A stretch of 64,000 nt of DNA from Guyanagaster necrorhizus (Eukaryota > Basidiomycota > Agaricomycetes > Agaricales > Physalacriaceae): NCBI RefSeq assembly GCF_019112545.1, contig NW_025064912.1:135473-199472 (forward strand), read 5' to 3'. Both the position numbers and the translations under genes were made by a program. Of the stretch, positions 47,916 to 58,145 are shown in pieces; position 1 is the stretch's first letter, and every line of letters begins with the position of its first letter. The notes below the pieces were generated by a model, which had not been told where the DNA came from, made no database searches, and saw only the letters and a program-made list of their open reading frames with translations.

Positions 47916-48370
47916 CGCGAAGCTGACACATTCTGAGAGAAAAACTGAATGAGAACCGGGGAATGCTCAGCAGGAGTTACCAATGCTCGCTTAACGCTCT
48001 TCTCCGTATTTTCGTCATCGCGCCGTCTAAGGGAAAAACTGAAACGTAAGTACGGCATATGCTGCTAATATCGCAATACTTTCAGAACGAGGAAATGCGT
48101 GCTGGGTTTGAAAATATGATTCTAAATGGGGCATCACGTGGATGCGTTTTTTTTGGGAATCCAATCCCATCGCAACTATCCATCCACACATGCACTAAAG
48201 TACTGACTCTCCAGGATCAAGCTTATTCAGATTTTCGCCAACTGTGAACTTCGGCCCTTGAGGACCTGATGCTTTGAACTTTGAAGACCGCCTCTGTTGA
48301 CCTATAATACTAAGCGCTCAGCTACTGTTGAATGGTACTCAGCTCGTCCAAGTGTGGAAAAACAGCACCT
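47916..48370. other. Divergent upstream region
   Basis: No gene. It lies between the hypothetical gene and the upstream edge of the right inverted-repeat arm. Confidence 0.5.
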
Positions 48371-48602
48371 GAATGGTCCTGTTACTGCAAGCTACAATTC
48401 ACAATTGAAACTCTCATTTGCGGTCCGGCTATGACAGGGAGCGTGGCTTCCTTCACACGACCGGCGGACGGGGTCGATTACTGCAATCATCATTCTGCTT
48501 GTTGCTTCTCGATAACATAACAGCGGAACATCTTAATGCCACGGTGCATGTGCTAATTATACTTCCTGTCTCAGTAAAGAACTCGGTGCTTGCGAGGAGG
48601 GG

Positions 48603-48610
48603 TATAAATA
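48603..48610 (+). promoter_or_regulatory. TATA box of the right A-T-TE gene
   Basis: TATAAATA lies 35-42 nt upstream of the ATG at 48,645, in the same context as the left copy. Confidence 0.7.
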
Positions 48611-48644
48611 TTCCGGCAATGTCTGTTGACTTGCATTCGAGTAC

Positions 48645-51600
48645 ATGTCTGCCACGAAGACTTCTCCTGGACCTTCCTCGACATTTACTCGTCCTCCTTT
48701 CGATGGATCGCTTACTTATCCGGAAATATTCGACTACAACGCACAGCACAGCCCAGACCATCCTGTCTTCCAATTCTATGACCAGGACCATATTCAACAA
48801 ATCACCTGGCGCGAGGTCACCAAGGCTATCCATGCTGCCGGGCGTGTTGTTCTCGATCACGTCGTTCGGACGGACTCCGTCCCGGTTGTAGGGGTCCTGG
48901 CAAATGCTGGTGCGTTGCGTCGTCTTCCCATCTGATCAGCCACCGACTGAGACGAGAAATTCTGCAGATAGCATCACGTTTCTTACCGTTGTCTCTGGGA
49001 TCATCCGTGCAGGGTACACTGCATTCCCTATCTCTACCCGCAACTCACCTGCAGCCATCACTCATCTGCTTGCAAGTACTGCATGCAAACATCTATTTAT
49101 CAGTGCAGACCCCGCTATGCAGGAAATCGCCCGCATGCAAGGTGGCATAAACCTGATTCCGATGCCGACATTTGAAGATCTCTACTTGAATAATGACTCG
49201 GAACCGCTGCCGCATGTGCGCCCCGACTGGGAACAAGCAGCGCTCATTCTGCACTCTTCGGGATCGACGCGGTTCCCTAGCCCGATCGCTCACACGCACC
49301 GGTTTTACATGATGCATGGAGTTTGGCTATGTACGCTACTTTTCTTCTTCTTCCTACCTACAGTCAAAAATTCTGATACAAACACTCTCAAAAAAGCTTA
49401 CGGGGACATGGATGTTGGCGGACACGTTCTTTCCGCACACGGATTACCTATGTATCGTGCGTCTTTTATCCATATCATGACCAACGTTGTCCTGAAGAAT
49501 ACTGGCTCAGATCTCATGGGATATTGGACATTCATGGTTGCTGTGCGTTCAAATATTTCGTTATTATTTTTTTTCTCTCACCAGATATCTCAGGCCTCGG
49601 ATGGCATAACAGTAGCGCTCTTCCCTCCTACACTTCCGCCTATCGTGCCAACACCGGAGCGTGTCCTGGAGGGCATAACAACGTCGAAATCCACGCTTGT
49701 ATTTTGTGTCCCGCACTTTTACGAGGTGACTGGCTTTGCGTCATTTATCATGTAGAGAAGCTAAACTTTTGATGGTCAGGCATGGGCGCAGGATCCAGTG
49801 GCCCCTCAAGTCCTAACAAAGGCCACAGTCGCAGTACGGCAAAATATTCCCCTCGTTTCTTTGGCATCCGCTTGACTGTTTTTTGGCAGTTTTTTGCAGG
49901 CGGACCGCTTGCCAGATCTGCTGGGGACATATTGGTAGCCAAGGGCGTACCACTTTGCATCCTATTCGGAAGGTCGGTCCCCAGTCTACGGCAGAGAAAG
50001 CCTACCGATACTCAATTCTATCATTAGTACGGAAACCACCTATTCTGCCAAGTTGCTTCCCAGTATGTTTTGTGATGCAAATTTAGAGGCGAAGTCCTTG
50101 CTCATGGACGTGATACATTAGAGGAGACACCTGCCGAAGGATGGGAATGGTTTGAAGTACGTTTCAAAAAGACTAAGCTATCGAATTTTTACTCACTCTG
50201 TCACCGCAGTGGGCACGGTATATCGATTACGTCCTTCTCCCTGTCGAAGGAGAAGAGGATATGTTCCGTGTACTCATAAAGGTAAGTAATCATGCATCGA
50301 CCATGCGTCTGTTCTGTGATATTTTGAAGGAAAATCCTAAAACGGGATACTCGCCAGCTGTCTTCAACACCACGGTAGATGGCGTCAGGGCGTATGACAC
50401 CAAAGATATTTTTATCAGGCATCTTACTAATCCTGAAATGTTCAAGTCCTACGGAAGACATGGTATTTATCTCATGCTCGTGGGAGTGGCTTGGATGAAC
50501 ATTGAACCGCGATAGATGACCAAATTATACATAGCACTGGGGTAAGTTCAATTTTTGCTACGTCCCTTCCATTCTTACTTAGGCTTATGACAGGAAAAGA
50601 CGAACCCTGCGCCAATTGGCATGTATATTTTTTTCCCCATCTTGGGTAACTGCGCTGATCCTCTAGAAGAACAAATTATTACTACTGACAAACGTATTTC
50701 CGCGGCCGTAATGTTTGGTCGGTCGAGATTCCAAACGGGTGTGCTGGTCTATCCAGCGCCTGGGTGTGAATTTGACCCCGCCAACGAGAAAGACCTTGCT
50801 GACTTCCGTGCTCGTATTTGGTAGAGTTCTGTGTCCTCTTCCCATGCCCGTATTGACGCCTTTCCAAGGGACACGGTGTCGAGGGCTAACAGAGAGGCGC
50901 CGCAACATTCGAGAATCTTCAAGGAGGTGCGTGTAATTGTTGTATTGCTCGGAAACCCATATCGACATCCGTATCGTAGATGATCATTGTCACACATCCA
51001 TCGAAACCGTTCACGTTTACCGTTAAAGGGACCCTTCGGCGGGGGGCTATTCTGGAGGCCTATAGCAAGGAGATCGACGGGGCGTACGAAGCGGTTGACA
51101 ATATCTCCCCATCCAACATTCCAGTTCCACAGAAATGGAGCATCGATGAGATTACTGAGTGGATTCGGCGCATCGTGCACACCCTTCTTTGCACCGATGT
51201 TCAGATCTCCGATGAGCAGGACCTCTTTGCTCTCGGAGTCGACAGGTCCGCGTTCCTTTTCTCCTTCCTCATCCGAACATGCCAAGCTCATCCTTCTAAA
51301 GTCTCATAGCCATCGCAATCCGCAACACGATTGTCAGCACCCTCCGGAAAAACCACGTAATCTCAATGGATGCCATCCGGTCCCTACCGCAGAATTTCGT
51401 TTTCAATAATCCTTCGACATCTGTTTTAAGCGCCTTTGTCCACAATGCTATCGTTAGTTCCCAAGCCAACGGGAACACTCACACTGCTGAAGAAGAAGAA
51501 CACGACGACGATGAGAGTGAACCTGTAGTCTCGTTCACTAAACTTCCTGAATCCGGCGAGACCGTCGTCAAACTGAGAAAAGGGAAGGGAGAACCACCGC

Positions 51601-52392
51601 TCATTGTCTTTCATGGTCAGGACCTCCTTTTCTGCTCACAGATTCATCGCTGAAGGGCTTGCAGGTGGTGCGGGTCTTGCATTTGACTTTAGGTCGTATC
51701 CGGAGAAATTTCGCACAGCTGTCTGGACTGTCCAAGTTACGCCGGATGCGCCGATGACGAGTCTGGAAGATCTGGTAGCGTTTTACAGACGTAAAATCAA
51801 GGAAGAACAACCTACTGGGCCATACCGCTTCGCCGGGTACTCTGCGTCGTGCATTCTCGCATTTTTGATCACGCAGGAATTCGAACGCCAAGGCGACACC
51901 GTATCGGCGCTTGCAATGCTTGATCTTTTCCCCTCTATTTTTATACACATAATCCCAACTGCCGAGCTTCCGAACCGCCGAGAGGAGTTCATCGCTGCCA
52001 TGCTTAAGATGATGATCGATTTAACGGCATGGGATAAGAGCAGGAATAGCTCTGTCGATGGGTTACGCTCTGCTATCAATAGGACGGGGGGTTCGCCTAT
52101 ACAGCGACTGGCGATGGATATAGCGCAGAAGTTGGGGGGCATGATTAGTGATTTTTGCCTTCGGCCTGATATAGAAGTGTGGATGAGAAGCATGAAGGAT
52201 GTCAAGGCTCCCATTACGGTTTATGTTGCTGAGGAGGGCGCGAGGCTTATACCAATGCCGGAAGAGGAGCAAGAGGATCTGGGAGCTTCGCGTTGGGTTC
52301 CGGGAGCCAGAGTCGTGCGAGTACCTGGGGGTCACATGGACTTTCTGGAACATGACTTGGTTCTTGCAGGGCTTCAAGAAGGGTATCTCTGA
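48645..52392 (+). CDS. NRPS-like A-T-TE enzyme, right copy (944 aa, 18 exons)
   Basis: Predicted to adenylate a carboxylic acid, tether it as a thioester and release or dimerise it with its thioesterase. Introns (48,910-48,967, 49,331-49,396, 49,457-49,510 and so on to 51,616-51,664) keep every phase and give 2,835 coding nt. A domain: motif A3 at residues 184-194 (HSSGSTRFPSP, with Ser193 where a Lys is usual), FGSTE 328-332, GRHDDQ 419-424, A10 Lys525. Carrier Ser598 sits in GVDSL, its codon split by intron 16. The TE (about 695-944) has nucleophile Ser762 in GYSAS, likely Asp789 and His926. Intron 13 (50,619-50,666) is GC-AG. Length and domain order equal those of atromentin-type synthetases, but A-domain words such as STGEKTNP and AVMFGRSRF recall A-T-reductases. 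It is an inverted paralog of the gene at 13,323. Substrate unknown. Confidence 0.9.
50619..50666 (+). other. GC-AG intron conserved in both A-T-TE genes
   Basis: The exon ends CCAATTG and the intron begins GCATGT and ends CTCTAG (48 nt). The left copy has the same non-canonical donor (15,095-15,049, 47 nt). Splicing restores the continuous EKTNPAPIE reading in the right copy. Confidence 0.8.
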
Positions 52393-52720
52393 CTTTGATT
52401 CATTTTCAGTATCGTATTCAGCTAGATCGGTCACTAGAATTGAATCCAGATTGTACTTTCGCGTATAAACAAACTGTATGACGAAAGGGCAGGAGCGTTG
52501 GCCTCAGTCACGATCAGGACTTGATAGGCTGCAAAGCCGGTTGCTTCGCCATCTTCGCGACCGATGCAACGAAGATATTATTTATAGCTCGTTCCGTCGC
52601 CCTATATCCTCCACCAAAAACTCTCAAAAGAGAAGAACATAAAGCTCACAATCATTGTCGTAAGGAACAGGATCAAAAGGCACAGCACTGTCTAATTGGA
52701 CCCGACGGCAACCTCGGTCG
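52393..52720. other. Short spacer between convergent gene ends
   Basis: No gene. The similarity to the left arm has ended, and the truncated minus-strand gene stops at 52,721. Confidence 0.5.
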
Positions 52721-55700
52721 CTACCTTCTCCAACGCCCTACAAACCTATCGGTTACGCGACTCGCGATCCCATCTACAGTGAACGTCTTGTCTCGGTTGG
52801 CGAGGCGAACGTCAAGACGTTCGACAACGAGGTCTGCAACCTGTTCCTTGATTTCGAAAGCATCTATTGGAGCGATGGCACGGGTGACAGCAGATGTAAG
52901 CTGAAGGCTGATGGCGTCGGTGTCAACAGCAGGGCTAGGCTCCTGCAGGTTGGGCAAAAGAGGGATTAACTGCTTAACAATGGGGCCGACCGTCTCGCGT
53001 TTATCTGATGCAAGATCAATTAGCTGGGATATGTTGGGTTTAACTGCGTGAGAGAGCTTCTCGGACAGATAATCATAATCCACCGAATCCGAACGGATAG
53101 AGCTGAGAACAGGAAATAAGGCGGATACTACAGCGTCCACAATGGCATCTCGCTCCCTCGCTGGGGCTGCGCGTCCAATAGATTCCAAGCGGACCGACAT
53201 TTCAGATATCGCTTCATTGATTGCCTGAATCGTGCGGGTGCCATATTGCTCCAGAGTCACGTCCGGAACGCCTGGATTCAAGATAGGACGTCCTTTATCA
53301 AAGGTCTGGGATATACTGCTAAGCTCCTGCTTGAGATGAACAAGCGTTTCAGCATGGGCCTGTTCGATAACGTCCTTTATCAATTGGAAATCCAATTCAC
53401 CCCGCGCATCCAGCTGGGTATCTTCCAAACTACGCGTGGCGGAATCACGGAGCTGAGTCCTGAACAGCGAAAGAACCTCGTTAATCGTGGCCTCTGTGTT
53501 GCGGTTCAGTGTAGATCCTCCTCTGTCATGACGAAGGACCGCAATTTTTTCATCGAGCAGATCTTCGATTTTATGCAGCTCGAACCGGCTTGTCAGGTCC
53601 TTGTGGATGACCGAGGTCTCTGAAATGGATGATCCTGAAGGGAAAGGATGAAGAGCATCAGGAAACGACGACCGTCGTCGGGAATGACGCGTGGAACCAA
53701 ATACATCTTCAGCAGGAGAGACTGGCCTTTGACCAGGATCAGTGACCAGTCTGCTTCGGGATACTTTGTGAGAGATGGCAGGAACACTAAGATCATCCAA
53801 AGAAGGATGAGAAACGTGGTCAAAGATTTCGCGAGAACTGAGTCACGACCGCACAGTTCGGCGAGTGCGTTCATCCCCACCGTTGTTGACTAGGGCTTTA
53901 AACAAACCCGTCGAAACGGTGTTATTCGATACAGTGTGCCTGAAGTCCAGCGGTATAGGTGCCCGCTTCGCCTTTGAACTCGAAGGCAGGACGAATGCAT
54001 CCGTTTGGGAATCACCGTACTCGGCGCGTGCAGTACTCTCGTCTTCAAAAGTTTCCTCGACGGGGTCGGCAGGGGGTATAGGTGGTAAAGTCGCAACAGC
54101 CGAAAAGCCAGCAAACGTGAACGGCTCCACAGACGGGTTGAGGGAGGAATGTCCGGATCTGTCAGGACGTGGCAATGGTATCTGACACAAGTCCACAGGA
54201 GAATCTGCGGGTAGAGGGAAATTGAACGACGCCATACTATCTCCCTCTTCCATAGACTCGTTTGATCCATGGCGTCTACATTTTTCGCAACCTTGGACCC
54301 GAAACGGTGATGACTCACTAACAGGGGGAACAGGGAGCGGCCGGAAAGGATCAGCAAGGGGGAAAGCAGGACCTACGGCCTTGGATGTGAATGTGCTTGG
54401 CTTGAATTCCTGAGCACTGGCATTGAGAAGTTTGCCGAAGGACGGAAAACGTGAGTGTGTGTGGTCGCCGGAGCCAGTGAAAGGGTCGGGCTTTCATGAA
54501 CTCTCCAGCGGAGCACCGAAAACGAATACTTTAGCGTTAGGATTAAGACGAGGAACGGCCGGCTTGGGTTCAGGGAATCCAAAGTTAACATCTGACGAAT
54601 GGTGCGAATGAGCTTGGGCTGGGTCATGGATAGAATGCTGTCCAGAAGGTGAACGAGAGTGGGGAGGGGGAGGAAGAGGTCGAGACGATCGCCCACTCAT
54701 ATTTGGAGGACGTTCGTAATAATTGTGCACGCTAAGATAACCTTCGTGGTCTTGCAATTGTTCTTCCTCACTAGGATTCGATATAATATCAGCCTCTCCG
54801 GGTACGGACATTACCATGGTGTTTTCCGGCGGACGAGGAAAGTTAGGTATGCGTCTCGGCTGTTCAGCATCTTGCTGTAACGCCCGGCGCCGTATCCCGC
54901 GTTCTAGACGTTGCTGCCGCGCCCTTTCTTCATCAGAAGGATTTGATCACTCGCCAGTGCTCTGGGCGAAAGTTTAGTACAGAGGGAACAAAATTTGGCT
55001 GCCACACACCTCATCTTCCGAACTTTCATGGCCCATAAATACGTCCTCCGACCCCGTCCAAATCATGCTTCTCCTCCACGCTGATGTTTCCATCAGCTAC
55101 TGGCTCCAAATCGGTCCTTTCGTTTGTTCCATCGACGTTAAACACGCCAAACGACCTGAGCGAGAGCGCAGCCGATAATTTCGATGTGTGTCTTGAATGG
55201 CGTTGGCCCTGCGAAGCCGTTGTCAGACCAGCGTCCTCCGTTCCCCGGTCCTCGTCGTCATCAACTTCTTGATCAAAGGCTTCTTCATCGGAGTCGGTCT
55301 GGGTCATGTTCTCGCCTTCTACGACTTCCTCCTCTTCTTCAAGAATATCAAGGCCAAACCCTCCATTGAAATCTGGCCTACTGTCGGGGCGACTAGTGGA
55401 CAGAGCTGGTGGAGCCAAAGATGGAAGTGCAACAGGGACACGTCCTTGAGGAGCGTGGATTTCGCCGATGCCAGAAGAGCCGAGGGAAACATGAGGCGAA
55501 CGCGAGGGTATCTGATCAGAACCTAAAACGGCATCATGGCCGAACGGATTCAGCGCGACAAGAGGTCCGTTGTTGTAAGGGTATAGAGATTGTGTGGGTG
55601 GCTGCGCCAATGACATGCTGTGACCGTGTCTATTCATCATAAATCTTGGTCCCTGTTGATGTGGTGATGGTGACATGCCAAAAGATAGTTGAGGAGAAGG

Positions 55701-56002
55701 GACCATAGAATTATTGGATGACGCATTTTGGGATTGCTGGAGTTTGTTGAGCTTGAAGAGCAGAAGGGCAGGGTCTGCGGGCGAAGATATCTAGAACAGA
55801 AGATGAAACGAATAGCACGGGCAGCAGCAAAGTGACATACTGATGCTGCACGGGCATGAGGTGCATTGCTCCCCGACACGCGCTCTACACCCAGCTTCTC
55901 CAATTTATCCTCTATAGTCACCTGTTTGATCGCAGCGCGGTGGGAGGACTTCAAAGAGAGACATGATAGGCTAGTTGGGATACGGCGAGAGCTGTAGGCC
56001 AT
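52721..56002 (-). pseudogene. Conserved basidiomycete protein of unknown function, decayed and 3'-truncated
   Basis: The minus strand keeps a long coding order: MAYSSRRIPTSLSCLSLKSS, VTIEDKLEKLGVERV, an intron, PADPALLLFKLNKLQQS, an acidic region (DILEEEEEVVEGENMTQTDS), then PSDEERARQQRLERGIRRRA, a Pro/Ser-rich linker and a helical part with IEDLLDEKIAVL and AINEAISEMSVRLESIGRAA. In-frame TGA stops occur at 54,494-54,496 and 53,843-53,845 (the second explained by CGA to TGA), and one frameshift lies near 55,060. The frame ends RFVGRWRR at 52,721, just beside the A-T-TE copy, without the longer coiled-coil tail I would expect. I do not know a function. Confidence 0.55.
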
Positions 56003-56149
56003 ATTATATAGACGAAAAAAGAGGTATCAGTGGTGGCGAGAACTGAGAAAATGCCAGTGGGAGGAAGTAAAAGTATTTGACAGAACTTGCAGCCGGTCGT
56101 CATTCCACGAATGGTATCAGTAGAGAGCCGTGATGACGAAAGCCTAAAG

Positions 56150-56772
56150 AGCGTCATCCTAGTCATCCGAATCGGCGTCGCCACCATATCCCTGGGGCGG
56201 CAGTCCCATCTCAACCCTGCGGTCGAATTCATGCTGTTCTCCGTATGACACGTTCCTAATCCTGCTGATATTCCGCATGAGACCCCCTTCATATGATCAT
56301 CCATGCCCTCGTCGCTCCACCACCCTTTCTCCGGCAGATACTCCTTCGAATGAGCGTACGCGCAGTGGACTGCCAGAAGTGCAAGCATCCGCATGCTCAG
56401 AACGTTGCGGCCACTGACAGAATGGAATCAGTACATTTACCTCGATGTATGAAGGATTACGTACAGCTCGTCTCTCGTCGAATGTTCTTCGGGACTAAAC
56501 GTGCACCGGGAACCTTGAGTGCATCCGTCGTGATTGTATGCTCGGCATGCTTGTCCGTTTCCTTAATCACTCGTATCAGAATCCGATTGCAGAGTCTTTC
56601 CGGAAAAGTCCAGAGGTGGATCAAAGAAAGAGTCATCGTCATCGTCATTGAGATACTGCGGATCGCATCCCTGCTCTACAAACTGGTCTGGAATACCTGC
56701 GGCACGATGTCGGTCACTCTCCTTTCCAGTCTGAGCTATCTTTTTTTTTGAATTGAGAACCGCGGGGCACAA
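56150..56772 (-). pseudogene. CCCH-type zinc-finger protein remnant
   Basis: Minus-strand segments read GIPDQFVEQGCDPQYLNDDD and DPPLDFSGKTLQSDSDTSD before a TAA, then in frame CRAYNHDGCTQGSRCTF, a Cys pattern like CCCH fingers. After an intron-like gap comes CAYAHSKEYLPEKGWWSDEG, the second finger end with the HxKEYLP..GWW word common in fungal CCCH proteins. Such proteins bind RNA or act in nuclear regulation. A stop, an altered first Cys spacing and frame changes suggest a decayed 3' portion; no 5' part is visible. Confidence 0.45.
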
Positions 56773-56849
56773 GCTTCGCGCAAGCTCTAAAGTCTATCCG
56801 CTCCGGGTCAGAAAATAAAACGTGGGTGTCACTATGATACCCACCGTCC

Positions 56850-57828
56850 ATGGCCCAACTTGAATGCGAACATATCATGACGAGCGACGCCTCGGCGATA
56901 TCGAGCTTTTACGGATTTGGGGTCGTACTTGAGAGCTTCATCACAGCATTCCTCTGCCTGTTGATACCTGCGCTCCCATTAGATCGTACAGCCAAAAAAA
57001 AAAAAAAAAAAAAATCTAGCTCGGATGCACATACGAAGTTTTAGATACGCTGCAGCAAGATTAGTGTTATACATGGGTCGAGGTCCATGAACAACAATGG
57101 CTTTCTTGTATTGTTAGATCGCTTCTTGATATTTGCCTTGCGCAAAGTATTTATTTCCCTATATGCCCATCAGTTCCTGTCAGTGGTTATATTCGGGGGG
57201 GTACATGCCTGCTCCTTGAATGCTGCCGCCTGTTTCGACTTTTGCTTGGACGTCTCGGCTCGCCTGACAGCTCTCGCTTCCACTTCGTCTTCTCGAGGGC
57301 GCAGAGGATCGTGAGTGCGGGGGTTCTGGACGACGTCGACGGCTGGCATCGGAGCATTCCCACGTCGGTCTCCAGCGCGACCCATTCTATAGCCAGAGAT
57401 GAAATCAATTTCGGAGACCTTGCAACGATATTCCGGTTGCGGGCTCTATTCAGCTGAACAGTCGTCCTGAAATACGAGCCTAGATCCCACGGCAGCCCCC
57501 CAAGCAGTGAAAAACGACCTCGCCGTCGCATTGTTGATGTGGTTGCTGAAGTTGCAGCAGCAGATGGTGATTCCGCCTTCCTTCGTATACTGCAGCAAGC
57601 GCCTCAGGACAGAGGCATTCTCTGGTTTTGTGATTCCCGCGCGTCAATGGCTACAACGATGGTCGGTGGCGAAAGCCTCAGTCTTCTCGCAAAGTCTCCT
57701 TTTGTTTCGACCTGGGTGACTGTCGCACGCAGGCGAGCCATGGATTCCATCAGCTGGGAAAAGTTTGGATACAGTATACGCTCTTGCAGGAGAGCCAGGA
57801 CGAGCACGGATGGCTGCGTCGTCGCCAT
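56850..57828 (-). pseudogene. Decayed TPR protein with amidotransferase-like N-domain (copy B)
   Basis: An ATG at 57,828 opens MATTQPSVLVLALLQERILY and the frame continues through TQVETKGDFARRLRLSPPTI and VVAIDARES. A one-base loss then shifts it into NASVLRRLLQYTKEGGITIC and FSNHINNATARSFFTAWG. After LPWDLGSYFRTTVQLN roughly 90 codons present in copy A (including the GWLGYVGDVN word) are missing. The TPR part resumes as EVEARAVRRAETSKQKSK, a YFAQGKYQEAI-like repeat and KYDPKSVKARYRRGVA. An intron near 56,995-57,013 contains a 19-nt A run. The lesions are complementary to those of copy A, which lost the N-terminal half instead. Confidence 0.6.
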
Positions 57829-58145
57829 TGTCGTGATGTGGTGGTGACCCCAGTTTACATAATAAAGGTCCACGTTGCTTCAAAGTAGTTGCGAAAGAAA
57901 AGGATGTATATGAACCGAACAAGAGCTAGCAAGTTGATGAACATGGCTTTGAAAAGAAAAGGGGATAGTGCTTCCGGGCCGGCCATATTTAAAACTTGGG
58001 GCCTTAAAAGAGGACAAAATATTCAAGCGAAGCAAGGTTTGTACATTGACCGAATGTGTGTTCAGTGATAGATTTTGAAAGGCTTCTAATATCTAGGTTA
58101 TAGCATTACAACTATTCCGGCTCAATCCATCATCATCCTCCCTTT
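57829..58145. other. Spacer downstream of the MFS gene
   Basis: No gene. It lies between the TPR pseudogene start and the MFS stop codon. Confidence 0.5.

Larger units (their letters stand above)
48370..52392 (+). repeat. Right arm of the large inverted repeat
   Basis: Counterpart of 13,323-17,310. Upstream homology begins around 48,370-48,420 and includes the TATA region. Near-identity is confined to about 51,025-52,392, and similarity is lost immediately after the stop codon. The spacer between the arms is about 31 kb. Confidence 0.9.

Noticed and set aside
53246..53623. Plus-strand 125-codon ORF
   Set aside because: Antisense of the helical region of the decayed conserved gene.
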